DNA of 42,401 nt from Gammaproteobacteria bacterium (GCA_024278135.1 JAJRTU010000066.1:1-42401), one strand, 5' to 3'; positions 1 through 10,118 are shown, counted from the stretch's first letter. The notes: generated by a model not told the origin, from the sequence alone. Translations and numbers: made by a program.

Positions 1-49
1 AAAATGATCAAGGTTCGTAGTAGAGGTTTCCGTAACAAGAAACGGTTTG

Positions 50-384
50 CTAATGCAATTTACTTTCACCTTGGTGGACTCGATCTTTATCCTGATGGAG
101 TGACTCGGTGAATATTACCCACTCGATCAGGGGAAGAGCCTGTTTTACTGCTGGGGTGCTAAAAACCGTAATTTCGTGCCCGTCGAAATCCTCTGGGTAA
201 CACATGCTGTGGCACCCTCCACAGAAAGTGAGGCCCTGAGACGGTTCGGTATACACATTGCTTTGTCATGCTGTTCCGATACCGGAAGGTGACATTGCCA
301 TCCTGACAGCGGACAATGTCTTTCTCCTGAATCAGGCCGCGGTGAAGGCCCACCAGCGAGATGTGACCAAGACAAGAGACTCAT
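50..384 (-). pseudogene. Decayed IS91-family transposase remnant
   Basis: Minus-strand fragment VGLHRGLIQEKDIV...GNVTFRYRNSMTKQCVYRTVSGPHFLWRVPQHVLPRGFRRARNYGF matches the remembered IS91 Y2 transposase C-terminal pattern (VTFRYRD...FL..HVLP.GF.R.R.YGF). It stops after YGF and similarity seems to continue in another frame (STPAVKQALPLIEW), so it is frameshifted. Confidence 0.75.
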
Positions 385-537
385 AAATCATCACTATTAT
401 TTCCATGCAATGCCTGACCGCAGATTCGCCGCTGAAAGCAGTATTGTGTCTGCAGATTAAATCTGTTTTACTGAAAAACATAAATGGATATGTTGTGAGA
501 CAATAATTAATATTTCGTTACGGAGTTAACATGTAGT

Positions 538-921
538 ATGAAAAATGTTGTTTTCTATCTTGGCATGGGTGCATTGTTCACGCATGAGCTCGACGCCATG
601 ACAAATCACGAATGGCGCATCCTCCCGTTGATACAAGTACTGCCGGATGAAGTGGGGATGAACGTTTTTGTCGTGGCCCATGTGCCTCTTTTCGCATTTC
701 TCATTGCGCTGACAGCCAGTTCAAACGCACAAATCCGCAACACGGCCAGGTCCCTTATCAGCGGGTTTCTTGTGCTTCATGGTGTGGCACATGCTGTTTT
801 CATGAGCCACCCGAATTATGAATTTTCATCTATTCTGTCCAACACTCTCATCTTTGGTTCTGCCGTGCTGGGCGGCCTGTATATCTTTCTCAATGCCCAG
901 TCCAGATCCAAATTGAAATGA
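538..921 (+). CDS. Small multi-spanning membrane protein (DUF6713-like, THELDAMTNHEWR motif)
   Basis: 127-aa ORF, about 4 hydrophobic segments, conserved-looking HELDA/HEW motif near the N-terminus. Confidence 0.6.
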   Translation: MKNVVFYLGMGALFTHELDAMTNHEWRILPLIQVLPDEVGMNVFVVAHVPLFAFLIALTASSNAQIRNTARSLISGFLVLHGVAHAVFMSHPNYEFSSILSNTLIFGSAVLGGLYIFLNAQSRSKLK

Positions 922-980
922 TTTTCATGTTGGCAAAATCTCAAACCGGCCCCTTATAATCAATCTACATTGAAAACTAT

Positions 981-1490
981 ATGAAACTCTTTATTTACCT
1001 TGTCTGCCTGTCGCTTCTATTACCAACAATGGTTTATGCAGAGAATAAATCTCAGCATGCAGAACACAAAATTACTTCGGGGGTGGAGGCGCTCTCCAGC
1101 GATTTACGTGATTTGCTTTCCCGGGAAATGAGGGCGTTAGAGAGCGGCATGATGTCCATCATCCCTGCGTTTCATGCCGGGGAGTGGGATAAAATAGCAG
1201 CCACTGCGGGCAAAATGAAGAACAGTTATGTGTTGAAACAGAAGCTCTCGGAAAGCCAGGCCAGGGAATTACATACTTTGTTACCACCGTCTTTCATAGA
1301 AAAAGATCGGCAGTTCCACTATCTGGCAGGTATGCTTGAACATGCTGCAAAAAACAGGAAAGCGGAGTTAATCAACTTCTATTTTTCCGAAATGAACCGA
1401 TCGTGCCCTGCCTGCCACACGCTGTTTGCCACGCACAAATTTCCGGCCTTATTGCCGGCGAAAGCAGATGAGCAGCATAGTCAGCACTGA
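981..1490 (+). CDS. Exported monoheme c-type cytochrome-like protein
   Basis: Signal peptide (MKLFIYLVCLSLLLPTMVYAE) and a single CPACH heme-binding motif near the C-terminus. Confidence 0.65.
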   Translation: MKLFIYLVCLSLLLPTMVYAENKSQHAEHKITSGVEALSSDLRDLLSREMRALESGMMSIIPAFHAGEWDKIAATAGKMKNSYVLKQKLSESQARELHTLLPPSFIEKDRQFHYLAGMLEHAAKNRKAELINFYFSEMNRSCPACHTLFATHKFPALLPAKADEQHSQH

Positions 1491-1519
1491 CAGTTCCAGT
1501 GGCTGTCGATTCCGCTATG

Positions 1520-3193
1520 CTATTGGCACAGTTGCTTACGCACCTGCGGCATCATGATGAACTTCCAGGGGCTGGGCATTCTCTTTTTCACCGATACCTC
1601 AATAATCACCGGGCCGTCCTGCTTGAAGGCCGCCTCCAGGTTTTTTCGCAATGACTCCGGTGAATCCGCATGGTAGCCGGTAATACCGTATAATTCCGCG
1701 AGTTTGGCAAAGTCGGGATTATGCAGATCGGTACAGATACGACGACCACCGAACCATTCATCCTGTTGTCTTTGCACATTGCCGAATGTGTTGTCGTTAA
1801 AAATAATACTGACCAGCGGAATATTGTACTGGGCGGCGATGGATAATTCCTGCACGTTAAACATAAAGCCGCCATCACCGCTGATTTGCACGACTTTCCT
1901 GCCGGGATTACCGACGGCCACGCCAAGAGCCGTGGCAAAACCATAGCCCAGCGTGCCCATCTCCCCTGCTGTAATATGCTGTCTGGGGCCGTAGGTTGGA
2001 AAAGCATACCAGGACACGAAACCCACCTGGGTGATTTCATCAACAAAGATACCGTCTTCCGGCAGCAGGTCACGGATAACATCAAGATATGCCATTTGCG
2101 GCGCGACCTGTGCGCGTATGTCTGCATACACTTTTTCTCTCAGCGCCAGTAACTCATCCTCACGGGATTCGCGCTTGCTGTTGACTTTGTCAAGCAAGCC
2201 CTGCAAGGCCTGCAAGGTCACGACCGCATCACCGACAATACCAACGTCCGGCGTATCGATACGGGTCATTTCCACCGGATCGATCTCGATCCGGATAATT
2301 TTCATGTCATCATCCTTTCCCCACATCATCAACTGCTCTTTTATCCGCGTCCCCACCGCCAGCACCGCATCGGTTTCCGCCCACAGGGCATGACCCATCG
2401 GTGAGTTGGCATGGAGATAGTGATGGGCGCTGACAATACCTTTACCGCTGCGCTTTGACAGTACCGGAGCCTGCAGGGCTTCCGCGATGGCCAACACCTG
2501 CTCACCCGCCTCCAGCGCACCGGAACCGACGACAATCAGGGGTCTTTTGGCCTTGCCCAGTATTTTCGCCGCCTCGGCCAACAGGTCCAGGTCGACAGGT
2601 GGTTTATCGTAGGACGCCGGTGGCCTCGGCAGCGTCACTTCCGCCTCAGTACCCATCATATCCATGGCCATTTCAATTTCGACCGGGCGTGGTCTGCCCG
2701 TCTTCAACTGGCGCATGGCTTCATCAATCACACCCGGGGTGTAGATCGGATGTTCAATACGTTCGGCCCACTTGGTGATGTGACGAATCATTCCCAGTTG
2801 ATCATTAATCTCATGCAGATCACCATAACCTTTACCGATAGCCTGCGAAGGTATCTGTCCGCAGATACACAGCACCGGCGCATTGTTACCCCAGGCCGTA
2901 CACAAGGCCGCACTGGAATTCAGCAGACCCGGTCCGGGCACGACCGCATAGACACCAACCCTGCCGGTCGACTTGGCGTAACCATAGGCCATATAGGCCA
3001 CACCCTGCTCATGGCGGGAATGTATCAGTTGCAGCTGTTCACCTTCTTTGTACATGGCATCAAAAAAGTGATCGAGCTGACCACCGGGCAAGGCAAAAAT
3101 GGTATCCACACCATATTGACGCAACGATTTAATGATGGCTTCGGCACCCGTCATTCTGGGCATGGCGTCCCCCTGTTTGGATTTTTCAGACAA
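1520..3193 (-). CDS. Thiamine-diphosphate-dependent enzyme (acetolactate synthase/benzoylformate decarboxylase-like)
   Basis: 557 aa; HEQGVAYMAYGYAKSTG (catalytic Glu region) and GDGGFMFNVQELSIAAQYNIPLVSIIFNDN (ThDP GDG...N motif). Start is TTG at 3193 or ATG at 3163. Confidence 0.85.
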   Translation of the reverse strand: MSEKSKQGDAMPRMTGAEAIIKSLRQYGVDTIFALPGGQLDHFFDAMYKEGEQLQLIHSRHEQGVAYMAYGYAKSTGRVGVYAVVPGPGLLNSSAALCTAWGNNAPVLCICGQIPSQAIGKGYGDLHEINDQLGMIRHITKWAERIEHPIYTPGVIDEAMRQLKTGRPRPVEIEMAMDMMGTEAEVTLPRPPASYDKPPVDLDLLAEAAKILGKAKRPLIVVGSGALEAGEQVLAIAEALQAPVLSKRSGKGIVSAHHYLHANSPMGHALWAETDAVLAVGTRIKEQLMMWGKDDDMKIIRIEIDPVEMTRIDTPDVGIVGDAVVTLQALQGLLDKVNSKRESREDELLALREKVYADIRAQVAPQMAYLDVIRDLLPEDGIFVDEITQVGFVSWYAFPTYGPRQHITAGEMGTLGYGFATALGVAVGNPGRKVVQISGDGGFMFNVQELSIAAQYNIPLVSIIFNDNTFGNVQRQQDEWFGGRRICTDLHNPDFAKLAELYGITGYHADSPESLRKNLEAAFKQDGPVIIEVSVKKRMPSPWKFIMMPQVRKQLCQ

Positions 3194-3208
3194 TACATAT
3201 TCATTCCT

Positions 3209-3460
3209 CTATTGTGCAGTTTGTTTGTTTCGATGCCGGCGGCGATAGCGCAGCAAAAAAAATGGAAAGGCTATGAAATACAACCAGACCATGGGTTTCG
3301 ACACTACCCGGCCGAGTACGCTGACAATATCATCCGGACTGACATAGACTTTGGTCTTCATCGCCTGTGCTTTCGCGCTGTGAATAATGATGTGATCCTT
3401 CTTATATTCAAATTCACCGATTTGAAATTCCACATCCGCCAGTTTGCTCCGTACTTTCAT
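3209..3460 (-). CDS. Small membrane protein of unknown function
   Basis: 83 aa, tightly packed between nitrilase (ends 3464) and ThDP enzyme (starts 3193) on the same strand; one C-terminal TM segment followed by RYRRRHRNK. Confidence 0.6.
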   Translation of the reverse strand: MKVRSKLADVEFQIGEFEYKKDHIIIHSAKAQAMKTKVYVSPDDIVSVLGRVVSKPMVWLYFIAFPFFLLRYRRRHRNKQTAQ

Positions 3461-3463
3461 CGC

Positions 3464-4624
3464 TTAACTCTTCTTCAAGCGCCCGGTATCCTGGGCGTAC
3501 TTGATACGTTTATCCAGCAGAGCGGATATTTCATCCGGCGCATATCCGGCTGGCGGTGTAAATTGTCCTCTCGCGTAAATATCATCGAACACTTCTTTAC
3601 AGATGGAGACCTTGTCCGACAGGCTTCGCGGCGGCTTGCCTGAAGGAAAGCGATTGGGTGGATAGATGGGTTTTTCATAGATTTGACGGAAGCCTTCTGT
3701 ACGGACATCGACCCAGCAATTGTGTATGGTCTTGGTGCGATGATGACGCAGGGCTTCTATATCGATCCCCACCGCCAGCACCTGTTCTTCCGGATAGGGC
3801 GTGTGCCGCAACACCATGCCGGTATAGTCGATGGCAAATGAATTGCCCGGGCAAAATGCCTTCGGATAGTATGCATAGTGTACCTTGCCCCAGTGCGACC
3901 CCAGTAAATAACACATGTTGTCGTGGGCCCGCGTCCTGCGGGTAAACATCCAGAAATCCCAGGGTTCCGAGACACCTTCCACCTCCTGAATGGCGCCGGG
4001 ATGACAGATCACTTCCACGCCGTTATAGCCGAGGGCACGAGACACCTCCGGTGTACAGCCATCGTGGCAGGTCATGGTCCCCAGTTTGCCGATAGGCGTA
4101 TCAACGACGGGGAACAGATCCTTGATATCCCCGCCCAGTTTTGCGCAATACTCATCAAACATATCATGAGGGCTCGTTCCCAGGCCGATATAGGCGGGGA
4201 TATGCCACTTGTGGTACTTCAGGACGATATCTCCGTCCGGACCGATGATGAAATTCGTATTAAACCAGCGATCGGGAAACTCGGGAATTTCCTCACAAAC
4301 GCCGCCGGCGACGATGTAGAGATCATATTCTTTGGCTATCGCCGCCAGTTGATCGGTTTCCGGTCCGGGAATAGTCACCACCTTGTCCATTTGATCCTTG
4401 ATCGTACTTTCACCTTTACCCGGCGTACCGACACCCTGCATGAAATATTCAGGCAACACAACGAGCCGAACCGGCTGTTCCCAAAAATAACCCACCCCGA
4501 AATGGATCATATTGCAGACCCGATCCAGGTTTTTTTTGATGCCGGCACGATCTTCGACCACGGTCACTTCGGGCTGAACCACCAACGCGGTGTAGGGCTC
4601 AATTCTTTCTGCTTTTCTCGACAT
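3464..4624 (-). CDS. Nitrilase/carbon-nitrogen hydrolase superfamily (aliphatic amidase/formamidase-like)
   Basis: E-K-C triad context: VVLPEYFMQG, VLKYHKWHIP, GTMTCHDGCTPE. Start placed at the internal ATG (4624) preceded by AGAGG; the ORF extends to 4660. Confidence 0.85.
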   Translation of the reverse strand: MSRKAERIEPYTALVVQPEVTVVEDRAGIKKNLDRVCNMIHFGVGYFWEQPVRLVVLPEYFMQGVGTPGKGESTIKDQMDKVVTIPGPETDQLAAIAKEYDLYIVAGGVCEEIPEFPDRWFNTNFIIGPDGDIVLKYHKWHIPAYIGLGTSPHDMFDEYCAKLGGDIKDLFPVVDTPIGKLGTMTCHDGCTPEVSRALGYNGVEVICHPGAIQEVEGVSEPWDFWMFTRRTRAHDNMCYLLGSHWGKVHYAYYPKAFCPGNSFAIDYTGMVLRHTPYPEEQVLAVGIDIEALRHHRTKTIHNCWVDVRTEGFRQIYEKPIYPPNRFPSGKPPRSLSDKVSICKEVFDDIYARGQFTPPAGYAPDEISALLDKRIKYAQDTGRLKKS

Positions 4625-4654
4625 AATGTTTGCCTCTATGTTTGACATAAACTG

Positions 4655-4748
4655 CGACATGCCGGATCTGATCCAGCATCCAGTGAAACAATGCGCCGCT
4701 ATAAGCGGACTTTATTTAACCGGGTTCCGGCTTTCGCCGGAACGACAC
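4655..4748. repeat. Composite palindromic repeat (two hairpins, REP/MITE-like) inside an operon
   Basis: Hairpin gttccggc-tttc-gccggaac (4724-4743), imperfect hairpin gccggatc-t-gatccagc (4661-4677) and small ccgc-tataa-gcgg between them; resembles widespread GTCGTTCCGGCGAAAGCCGGAAC / CCGGATC..GATCCGGCATG intergenic repeats. Confidence 0.55.
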
Positions 4749-4762
4749 CTGTTTTTCTTATA

Positions 4763-6346
4763 TTAAAAATCAAAATCGTCATCTTCTTCTTTCAAACCAA
4801 GATCCAGCAGGATCTCATTCGCCGCAATGGTCCCCATACCGCTTATGCCGCCGCCGGGATGACAGGAGGGCCCGGTCATATAAAGCTTCTTTACGGGACC
4901 GCGATAGTCGGCATAATTGGGGAAAGGTCTGAATGCCCCCATCTGTGCCAGCGTGCGTTCGCCACCGGTGGTCACGCCGCGATAGAAACATAAATTGGCG
5001 CGTGCCAGGCTGGGACCGGTTTCGATATATTGCCCCAGAATATTGTCGTCACCCATATTGCTCGTGTAATGTCGTAATTGCCCCAGCAATTTATCTCGAA
5101 TATAGTCTTCTGCAATCAGTTCCCAATCTTCACCGTTGCTCAACTCCACCGGCACAAAGGTATCCATGATCAAAGTGTGCTTGCCCTCCGGTGCGCGCGT
5201 CGGGTCCATTGTGGTCCACGCGGCAGTCCATAAAAAGGGATCGCTGGGCGCCAGTCCCATCGCCATTTCCTGATATTGTTTATCGATGTCAGTCATACGA
5301 CCAAACAGCCGTTGGAAGGCGGTCTTGTCCATTTCCGGCCCGTTTTTGAATCGGGGTGCTTCATTCAGTGCATAATGCACCCGGGCGATGGTGATATCGC
5401 CAAATGTAAAATGGTGTACCATGCGCAAAAACGCTTCCGGTAAAACGCCTTCTTCAAAACCGTGCAGATAGGTCTGGAAGGGATCGAGTGCCGAGATAAC
5501 TCCCTGCTTCGCGGTGATCTCTGTCCCGTCCTCCAGACGAAAACCAATACACTCATCATTTTCGACGAGAAACTTTCGCACGGTCGCCCCCGTCATTACC
5601 GTACCCCCGTTTGCCTCAATATAGGCGCACATCGACTCGGACAACATGCCGCTGCCGCCTTCGGGAATGGACTGGCCATAATAGTGAATACTGGGAATCA
5701 TCACATAAAAACCCGCTGCCGTGCCCAGCTGATCCGGCAAGGTTTGTGGTGCCATCGCCCAACCCAGGATAAAGGCACGAACATGATCGTTTTCGAAGTT
5801 TTCCATTGTGAACTGACGGGAACTTAACTGGAAATCACGCAGACGTTGCATACCTTCTTGACTGTTTTCCATAGCCTGGTACAGATAACTGGGAGGCGTC
5901 GGCGGGGAAAACATGCTTTTGGTCACGCCTTCCCTGACCTCGCCGAACTCGTCATAGATTTCTTTATATCTGACAGCATCCTGCTTTGAGTATTCGGCGA
6001 TAGTGTCGCAGGTCTTGTCCACGTCCTTGTAAACGATAATACCCTGGCCTTCGTACTTGTTCGGATGCCCGGTGATATGATCCTCGGACCAGATATATTT
6101 CAGACCGTATTTTTCAAACTCCGGCTTTAACGCCCTGAAGTCCGGATTCAAATGTATCCACACATGGGAGGATCCAAACAGATCATGTTTGAAACCCGGC
6201 AAGGTCACTTCACGCGTTATCGCACCACCACCGACCCAGTCGTTACGTTCCGCGACCAGCACCTTCAAACCATTCCTGACCAATACCGACGCGCAAATCA
6301 GGGCGTTGTGACCCCCTCCCGCGATAATGACATCATAATCCGACAT
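4763..6346 (-). CDS. NAD(P)/FAD-dependent oxidoreductase, phytoene desaturase-like (COG1233 type)
   Basis: Rossmann start YDVIIAGGGHNALICASVLVRNGLKVLVAERNDWVGG; C-terminal FAD region LYMTGPSCHPGGGISGMGTIAANEIL. Confidence 0.85.
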   Translation of the reverse strand: MSDYDVIIAGGGHNALICASVLVRNGLKVLVAERNDWVGGGAITREVTLPGFKHDLFGSSHVWIHLNPDFRALKPEFEKYGLKYIWSEDHITGHPNKYEGQGIIVYKDVDKTCDTIAEYSKQDAVRYKEIYDEFGEVREGVTKSMFSPPTPPSYLYQAMENSQEGMQRLRDFQLSSRQFTMENFENDHVRAFILGWAMAPQTLPDQLGTAAGFYVMIPSIHYYGQSIPEGGSGMLSESMCAYIEANGGTVMTGATVRKFLVENDECIGFRLEDGTEITAKQGVISALDPFQTYLHGFEEGVLPEAFLRMVHHFTFGDITIARVHYALNEAPRFKNGPEMDKTAFQRLFGRMTDIDKQYQEMAMGLAPSDPFLWTAAWTTMDPTRAPEGKHTLIMDTFVPVELSNGEDWELIAEDYIRDKLLGQLRHYTSNMGDDNILGQYIETGPSLARANLCFYRGVTTGGERTLAQMGAFRPFPNYADYRGPVKKLYMTGPSCHPGGGISGMGTIAANEILLDLGLKEEDDDFDF

Positions 6347-6372
6347 TAATTGATAACCCCATCATCCAGCTG

Positions 6373-7722
6373 TTATGGAAAGACTTCCGGCATCGGTCCC
6401 GTCCTCATCGGATCGAAGATTTGGCGTGCCTTTGCCAGTCTGTTTTTCATATTATTCAACACTGCCGGCCTGTTTTCCGCCTGACTGTAGCGTTCAGGCA
6501 AAGACACCGTCATATCAAAGAGCAACTCATAGGCAAAACCCATTTTTTCCTCTATGTTCTCAAAGGCAATATATCGGTTCTTATAATAGGCCCTGACCAT
6601 GTATTTCCAGTCCTGTGTTCTTATTGCGGCAATATCTTCGTTATTGAACAAGTATAAAACCTCATGTGGAGAGAGATCCGATCCCTGTAACAAGGGCCAG
6701 ATATTGCGACCGTCAATAGTATTGAGTCCAGCGGTTTTCCCGGTCAATATTGCCGAAATGGTCGGGAAAATATCAATATTCATAGCGATTGCACGAGACA
6801 CTGTTCCGGCCTGAATATGATCCGGCCACCACGCGATGAAAGGCACGCGATAGGCCCCCTCCCAGCTCAGTCCTTTCATATCACGGTAAGCGGCATAGCT
6901 GCCTTCAAACCATGCCCCATTGTCGCTACTGAAAAAAACCAGCGTGTTTTTATCCAGATGATGTTGCTTCAGCGCCTTGATCACTTCTCCAACACTCCAG
7001 TCCAGTTCTTCCACCGCATCTCCGTACAGACCAGCTTTTGATTTACCTCTGAATTTATCCGAGGCGTGCAAAGGAATATGCGGAAAGGTATGTGCCAAAT
7101 AGATAAAAAAAGGGCCGTCACTGTTTTCTTCAATAAATTTTACCGCTTCGTCGGTATAACGCCGCGTCAATGTGTCTTGATTGACGGGTTGTTCCACTAT
7201 TTCTTCGTCCCTATAGAGCGCCAGTGGCTGCATGTCATTACTGTAGGGCAAACCAAAGAAATAATCGAAGCCATGCCGGGTGGGCCAGTGCTCCGGGGTA
7301 TGTCCGAGGTGCCATTTTCCGATTATCGAATTGTGATATCCATTTTGCTTAAGAAATTCTGCCAGTGTCAGTTCCGCCGCCGGCAAGCCATGTGTTGATT
7401 CCGGCTCAATAACGCTGTTTGCCAGTCCCATTCTGATCGGATAACGACCGGTCAATAATCCCGCTCGCGAGGGTGAACAGACATTGGCGCTGGCGTAAAA
7501 GTCGCTTAGACGGGCACCCTCTTCTGCCAGTTTATCGATATTGGGGGTTTGTATTGGCGAGCCGTTTATACTCAAGTCCCCCATGCCCAGATCGTCCGCC
7601 AGAATAATAATGATATTGGGTTTTGTATCGGCCAGTGCAGATACACCCGAGTTCAGGAAAAACAGCAGTACAAAAACGACAGGAAACTGTATTTTGTGAA
7701 AGTGTTGCCTCAGCTGCATCAT
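6373..7722 (-). CDS. Exported sulfatase (formylglycine-type arylsulfatase family)
   Basis: Signal peptide; metal site NIIIILADDLGMGD; CSPSRAGLLTGRYP formylglycine motif; GKWHLGH. Confidence 0.92.
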   Translation of the reverse strand: MMQLRQHFHKIQFPVVFVLLFFLNSGVSALADTKPNIIIILADDLGMGDLSINGSPIQTPNIDKLAEEGARLSDFYASANVCSPSRAGLLTGRYPIRMGLANSVIEPESTHGLPAAELTLAEFLKQNGYHNSIIGKWHLGHTPEHWPTRHGFDYFFGLPYSNDMQPLALYRDEEIVEQPVNQDTLTRRYTDEAVKFIEENSDGPFFIYLAHTFPHIPLHASDKFRGKSKAGLYGDAVEELDWSVGEVIKALKQHHLDKNTLVFFSSDNGAWFEGSYAAYRDMKGLSWEGAYRVPFIAWWPDHIQAGTVSRAIAMNIDIFPTISAILTGKTAGLNTIDGRNIWPLLQGSDLSPHEVLYLFNNEDIAAIRTQDWKYMVRAYYKNRYIAFENIEEKMGFAYELLFDMTVSLPERYSQAENRPAVLNNMKNRLAKARQIFDPMRTGPMPEVFP

Positions 7723-7760
7723 TTATCTCATTTCTTTATTCTTCTACACAACATGTAAAA

Positions 7761-7777
7761 GGCCTGTCAGGCCGGAT
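7761..7777 (-). terminator. Weak rho-independent-like terminator downstream of mannonate dehydratase gene
   Basis: Minus-strand GGCCT-GAC-AGGCC followed by TTTT (plus strand aaaaggcctgtcaggcc). Confidence 0.35.
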
Positions 7778-7810
7778 TGACGGCTTTGCTCCGGCCCGCT
7801 CACCGCCCGG

Positions 7811-9019
7811 CTACCAGTTCCACATAGTTCCATCTTCCAGCCTGTTGACCGGTAAATAAGCACGTTGATAAGGAAATTTTTCCGCCAGTTTTTCATCAAT
7901 GTCGACGCCATGTCCCGGCACGTCACCCGGATAGAGGTATCCCTGCTTGAACGTATAGGCATGGGGAAAGACTTCATCGGTCTCCCTGGTATGGCGCATG
8001 TATTCCTGAATGCCGAAATTCGGTACCCAACTGTCAAAATGCAACGCCGCCCCCAGGCAGACCGGGGACAGATCCGTCGCGCCATGACAACCGGTGCGCA
8101 CATGATAAAGCGCCGCCAGATCCGCGATACGGCGTAAATGGGTAATGCCGCCGGCATGGACGACTGTGCAGCGAATATAATCGATAAGTTGTTCCTGAAT
8201 CAGCGCCCTGCAATCCCAGACCGTATTGAATATTTCACCCAGGGCCAGCGGGGTCACCGTATGTTGTCGGATTATTCTGAAAGCGTCCTGATTCTCTGCC
8301 GCGACGGCATCTTCAAGCCAGAACAGACGATACTCTTCCAGCGATTTCCCCAGGCGCGCAGCCTCGATGGGGCTGAGGCGGTGATGAACGTCGTGCAGGA
8401 GATGGGGCTCAAAACCGAATTTCTCTCGAAGTTTGTCGAACAGGCCGGGAACATGGTCCAGGTATTTTTCCGTCGACCAGGTATTTTCCGTGGGCAGATC
8501 CGCATCAGCAGGTTCATAGAACATTTTATCCTTTGCTACACCGTAGGTGGAAGACAGACCGGGCACACCCGACTGGGCACGTATGGCCCGGTAACCCATG
8601 TCTATGTACCTGGCGACCTCGTCGACCGTCTCTTCGATATCCTTGCCATTGGCGTGGCCATAGACCATGACGCCTTCACGGCTTTTGCCCCCGAGCAACT
8701 GATACAGGGGCAGGCCGGCTGCTTTCGCCTTGATATCCCACAACGCAGTATCCACCGCCGCGATCGCTGTCATCGTGACCGGGCCACGTCGCCAGTAACA
8801 GCCCCGATACAAAAATTGCCAGATATCCTCGGTTTGATGGGCATCGCGACCAATCAAACAGGGAGCGACATGCTCTTGCAGATAAGCGGCTACGGCCATT
8901 TCCCGCCCGTTTAAAGTGGCATCACCGATCCCGTATATTCCTTCGTCTGTCATGATTTTCAACGTGACAAAATTGCGGCCAGGACAACTGATGATGACTT
9001 TTATGTCGCTTATTTTCAT
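7811..9019 (-). CDS. manD: D-mannonate dehydratase (ManD/RspA branch of the enolase superfamily)
   Basis: [41 protein letters not shown] and C-terminal [14 protein letters not shown] match the ManD family. Confidence 0.85.
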   Translation of the reverse strand: MKISDIKVIISCPGRNFVTLKIMTDEGIYGIGDATLNGREMAVAAYLQEHVAPCLIGRDAHQTEDIWQFLYRGCYWRRGPVTMTAIAAVDTALWDIKAKAAGLPLYQLLGGKSREGVMVYGHANGKDIEETVDEVARYIDMGYRAIRAQSGVPGLSSTYGVAKDKMFYEPADADLPTENTWSTEKYLDHVPGLFDKLREKFGFEPHLLHDVHHRLSPIEAARLGKSLEEYRLFWLEDAVAAENQDAFRIIRQHTVTPLALGEIFNTVWDCRALIQEQLIDYIRCTVVHAGGITHLRRIADLAALYHVRTGCHGATDLSPVCLGAALHFDSWVPNFGIQEYMRHTRETDEVFPHAYTFKQGYLYPGDVPGHGVDIDEKLAEKFPYQRAYLPVNRLEDGTMWNW

Positions 9020-9085
9020 TGGACAAGGTCTCAGAACAGACTTACAGCATTGTTTAATATCATATTATTAGATTTGCAACTTAAT

Positions 9086-9103
9086 TAGTTTAAGCATAAA
9101 CTA
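9086..9103 (+). promoter_or_regulatory. Palindromic operator candidate TAGTTTAAGCATAAACTA
   Basis: 18-bp inverted repeat in the divergent manD/SDR intergenic region; related sites at 26635-26652 and 32342-32359. Confidence 0.55.
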
Positions 9104-9233
9104 TTTTATTCTCAGAACTCACTTCTGTCAAAAATATTTAATCAAAAGAAAACACGCAGATCATGCCCGAACAACGCTGACACCAGCAATCGAAACGAGC
9201 TTACGTTCATCACAAAGCAAAGAGACTCATGAT

Positions 9234-10118
9234 ATGGCGACTATAATACTGACCGGTTGCAGCAGTGGCTTCGGGCTGCATGGCGCTCTAGCCTTTGCCC
9301 GCAATGGCGACAGGGTTTACGCCACAATGCGAAACCCGGACGATGCCGATGCTCTGCTGGACGCTGCTGACAGTGAACGGCTCAATATAACGATCAAAGC
9401 ACTCGATGTGACGCAGTCCACGACCTTTTCAGTATTATTTCAGGACATCATGGATGAAACAGGTCGTATCGATGTACTTGTCAATAACGCAGGTATCTTG
9501 CGGGCCGGTGCGTTTGAAGATTTATCTGAAACCATGATCCGTGAAGTGCTGGAAACCAATCTGTTTGGCCCCTTGCTGCTGACAAAAGCAGTGTTGCCCT
9601 TCATGCGCAAGCAGAAGAACGGCTATATTATAATGGTCAGCTCGCTCTCCGGTCTGGCGGGTTTGGCCGGGGATGTGACTTACACTGCCGGCAAGTTTGC
9701 GCTCGAAGGCGCGACAGAAGCCCTGCGCCATGAAGTAGATCGCTGGGGAATCAAGTTGGCCCTGCTGGAAGCCGGTATGTATGCCACGAAGATTATGTCG
9801 CAAAGCCTGCCTGATGAAGCCGCTCTGCCTGAATATTATCCGGATGACTCTCCTTACCGTGCACTTATTGAAAGCAAGCTTCAGATATTACGCCAACGAA
9901 TGCCGGAAGCTCTAGACCCGGCGAGCGTCGGCAGTTTACTGGTGGATATCGCCGGCTCGGACGGTTCACAACTGCGTTGGCCTGCCGATGATGTGGCATC
10001 ACTGGTTTTGGAGAAAATGCTTGCTCAGACAGACCCGGAACGGGATGCGTTTTTACGTCAGGTTGCCGCCACAGACTGGTGGAGTGAAGGCAGGGCGAAA
10101 CCTGAAGTCGACAAATGA
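9234..10118 (+). CDS. SDR family NAD(P)-dependent oxidoreductase
   Basis: TGCSSGFGLHGA (TGxxxGxG), NNAG, and Y-x3-K site in TYTAGKFALEG. Confidence 0.9.
   Translation: MATIILTGCSSGFGLHGALAFARNGDRVYATMRNPDDADALLDAADSERLNITIKALDVTQSTTFSVLFQDIMDETGRIDVLVNNAGILRAGAFEDLSETMIREVLETNLFGPLLLTKAVLPFMRKQKNGYIIMVSSLSGLAGLAGDVTYTAGKFALEGATEALRHEVDRWGIKLALLEAGMYATKIMSQSLPDEAALPEYYPDDSPYRALIESKLQILRQRMPEALDPASVGSLLVDIAGSDGSQLRWPADDVASLVLEKMLAQTDPERDAFLRQVAATDWWSEGRAKPEVDK

Noticed and set aside
2750-3643. Long plus-strand ORF (297 aa) opposite the ThDP gene and nitrilase end
   Set aside because: Antisense shadow of well-supported genes; no recognisable motif.
4530-4537. T8 tract (A8 on coding strand) in the nitrilase gene as a possible slippery/frameshift site
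   Set aside because: The reading frame is continuous and the protein complete; no alternative product is evident.
3923-4645. Plus-strand ORF (240 aa) opposite the nitrilase
   Set aside because: Antisense shadow of a gene with an intact E-K-C triad.
8138-8914. Plus-strand ORF (258 aa) opposite manD
   Set aside because: Antisense shadow; manD has full family motifs.
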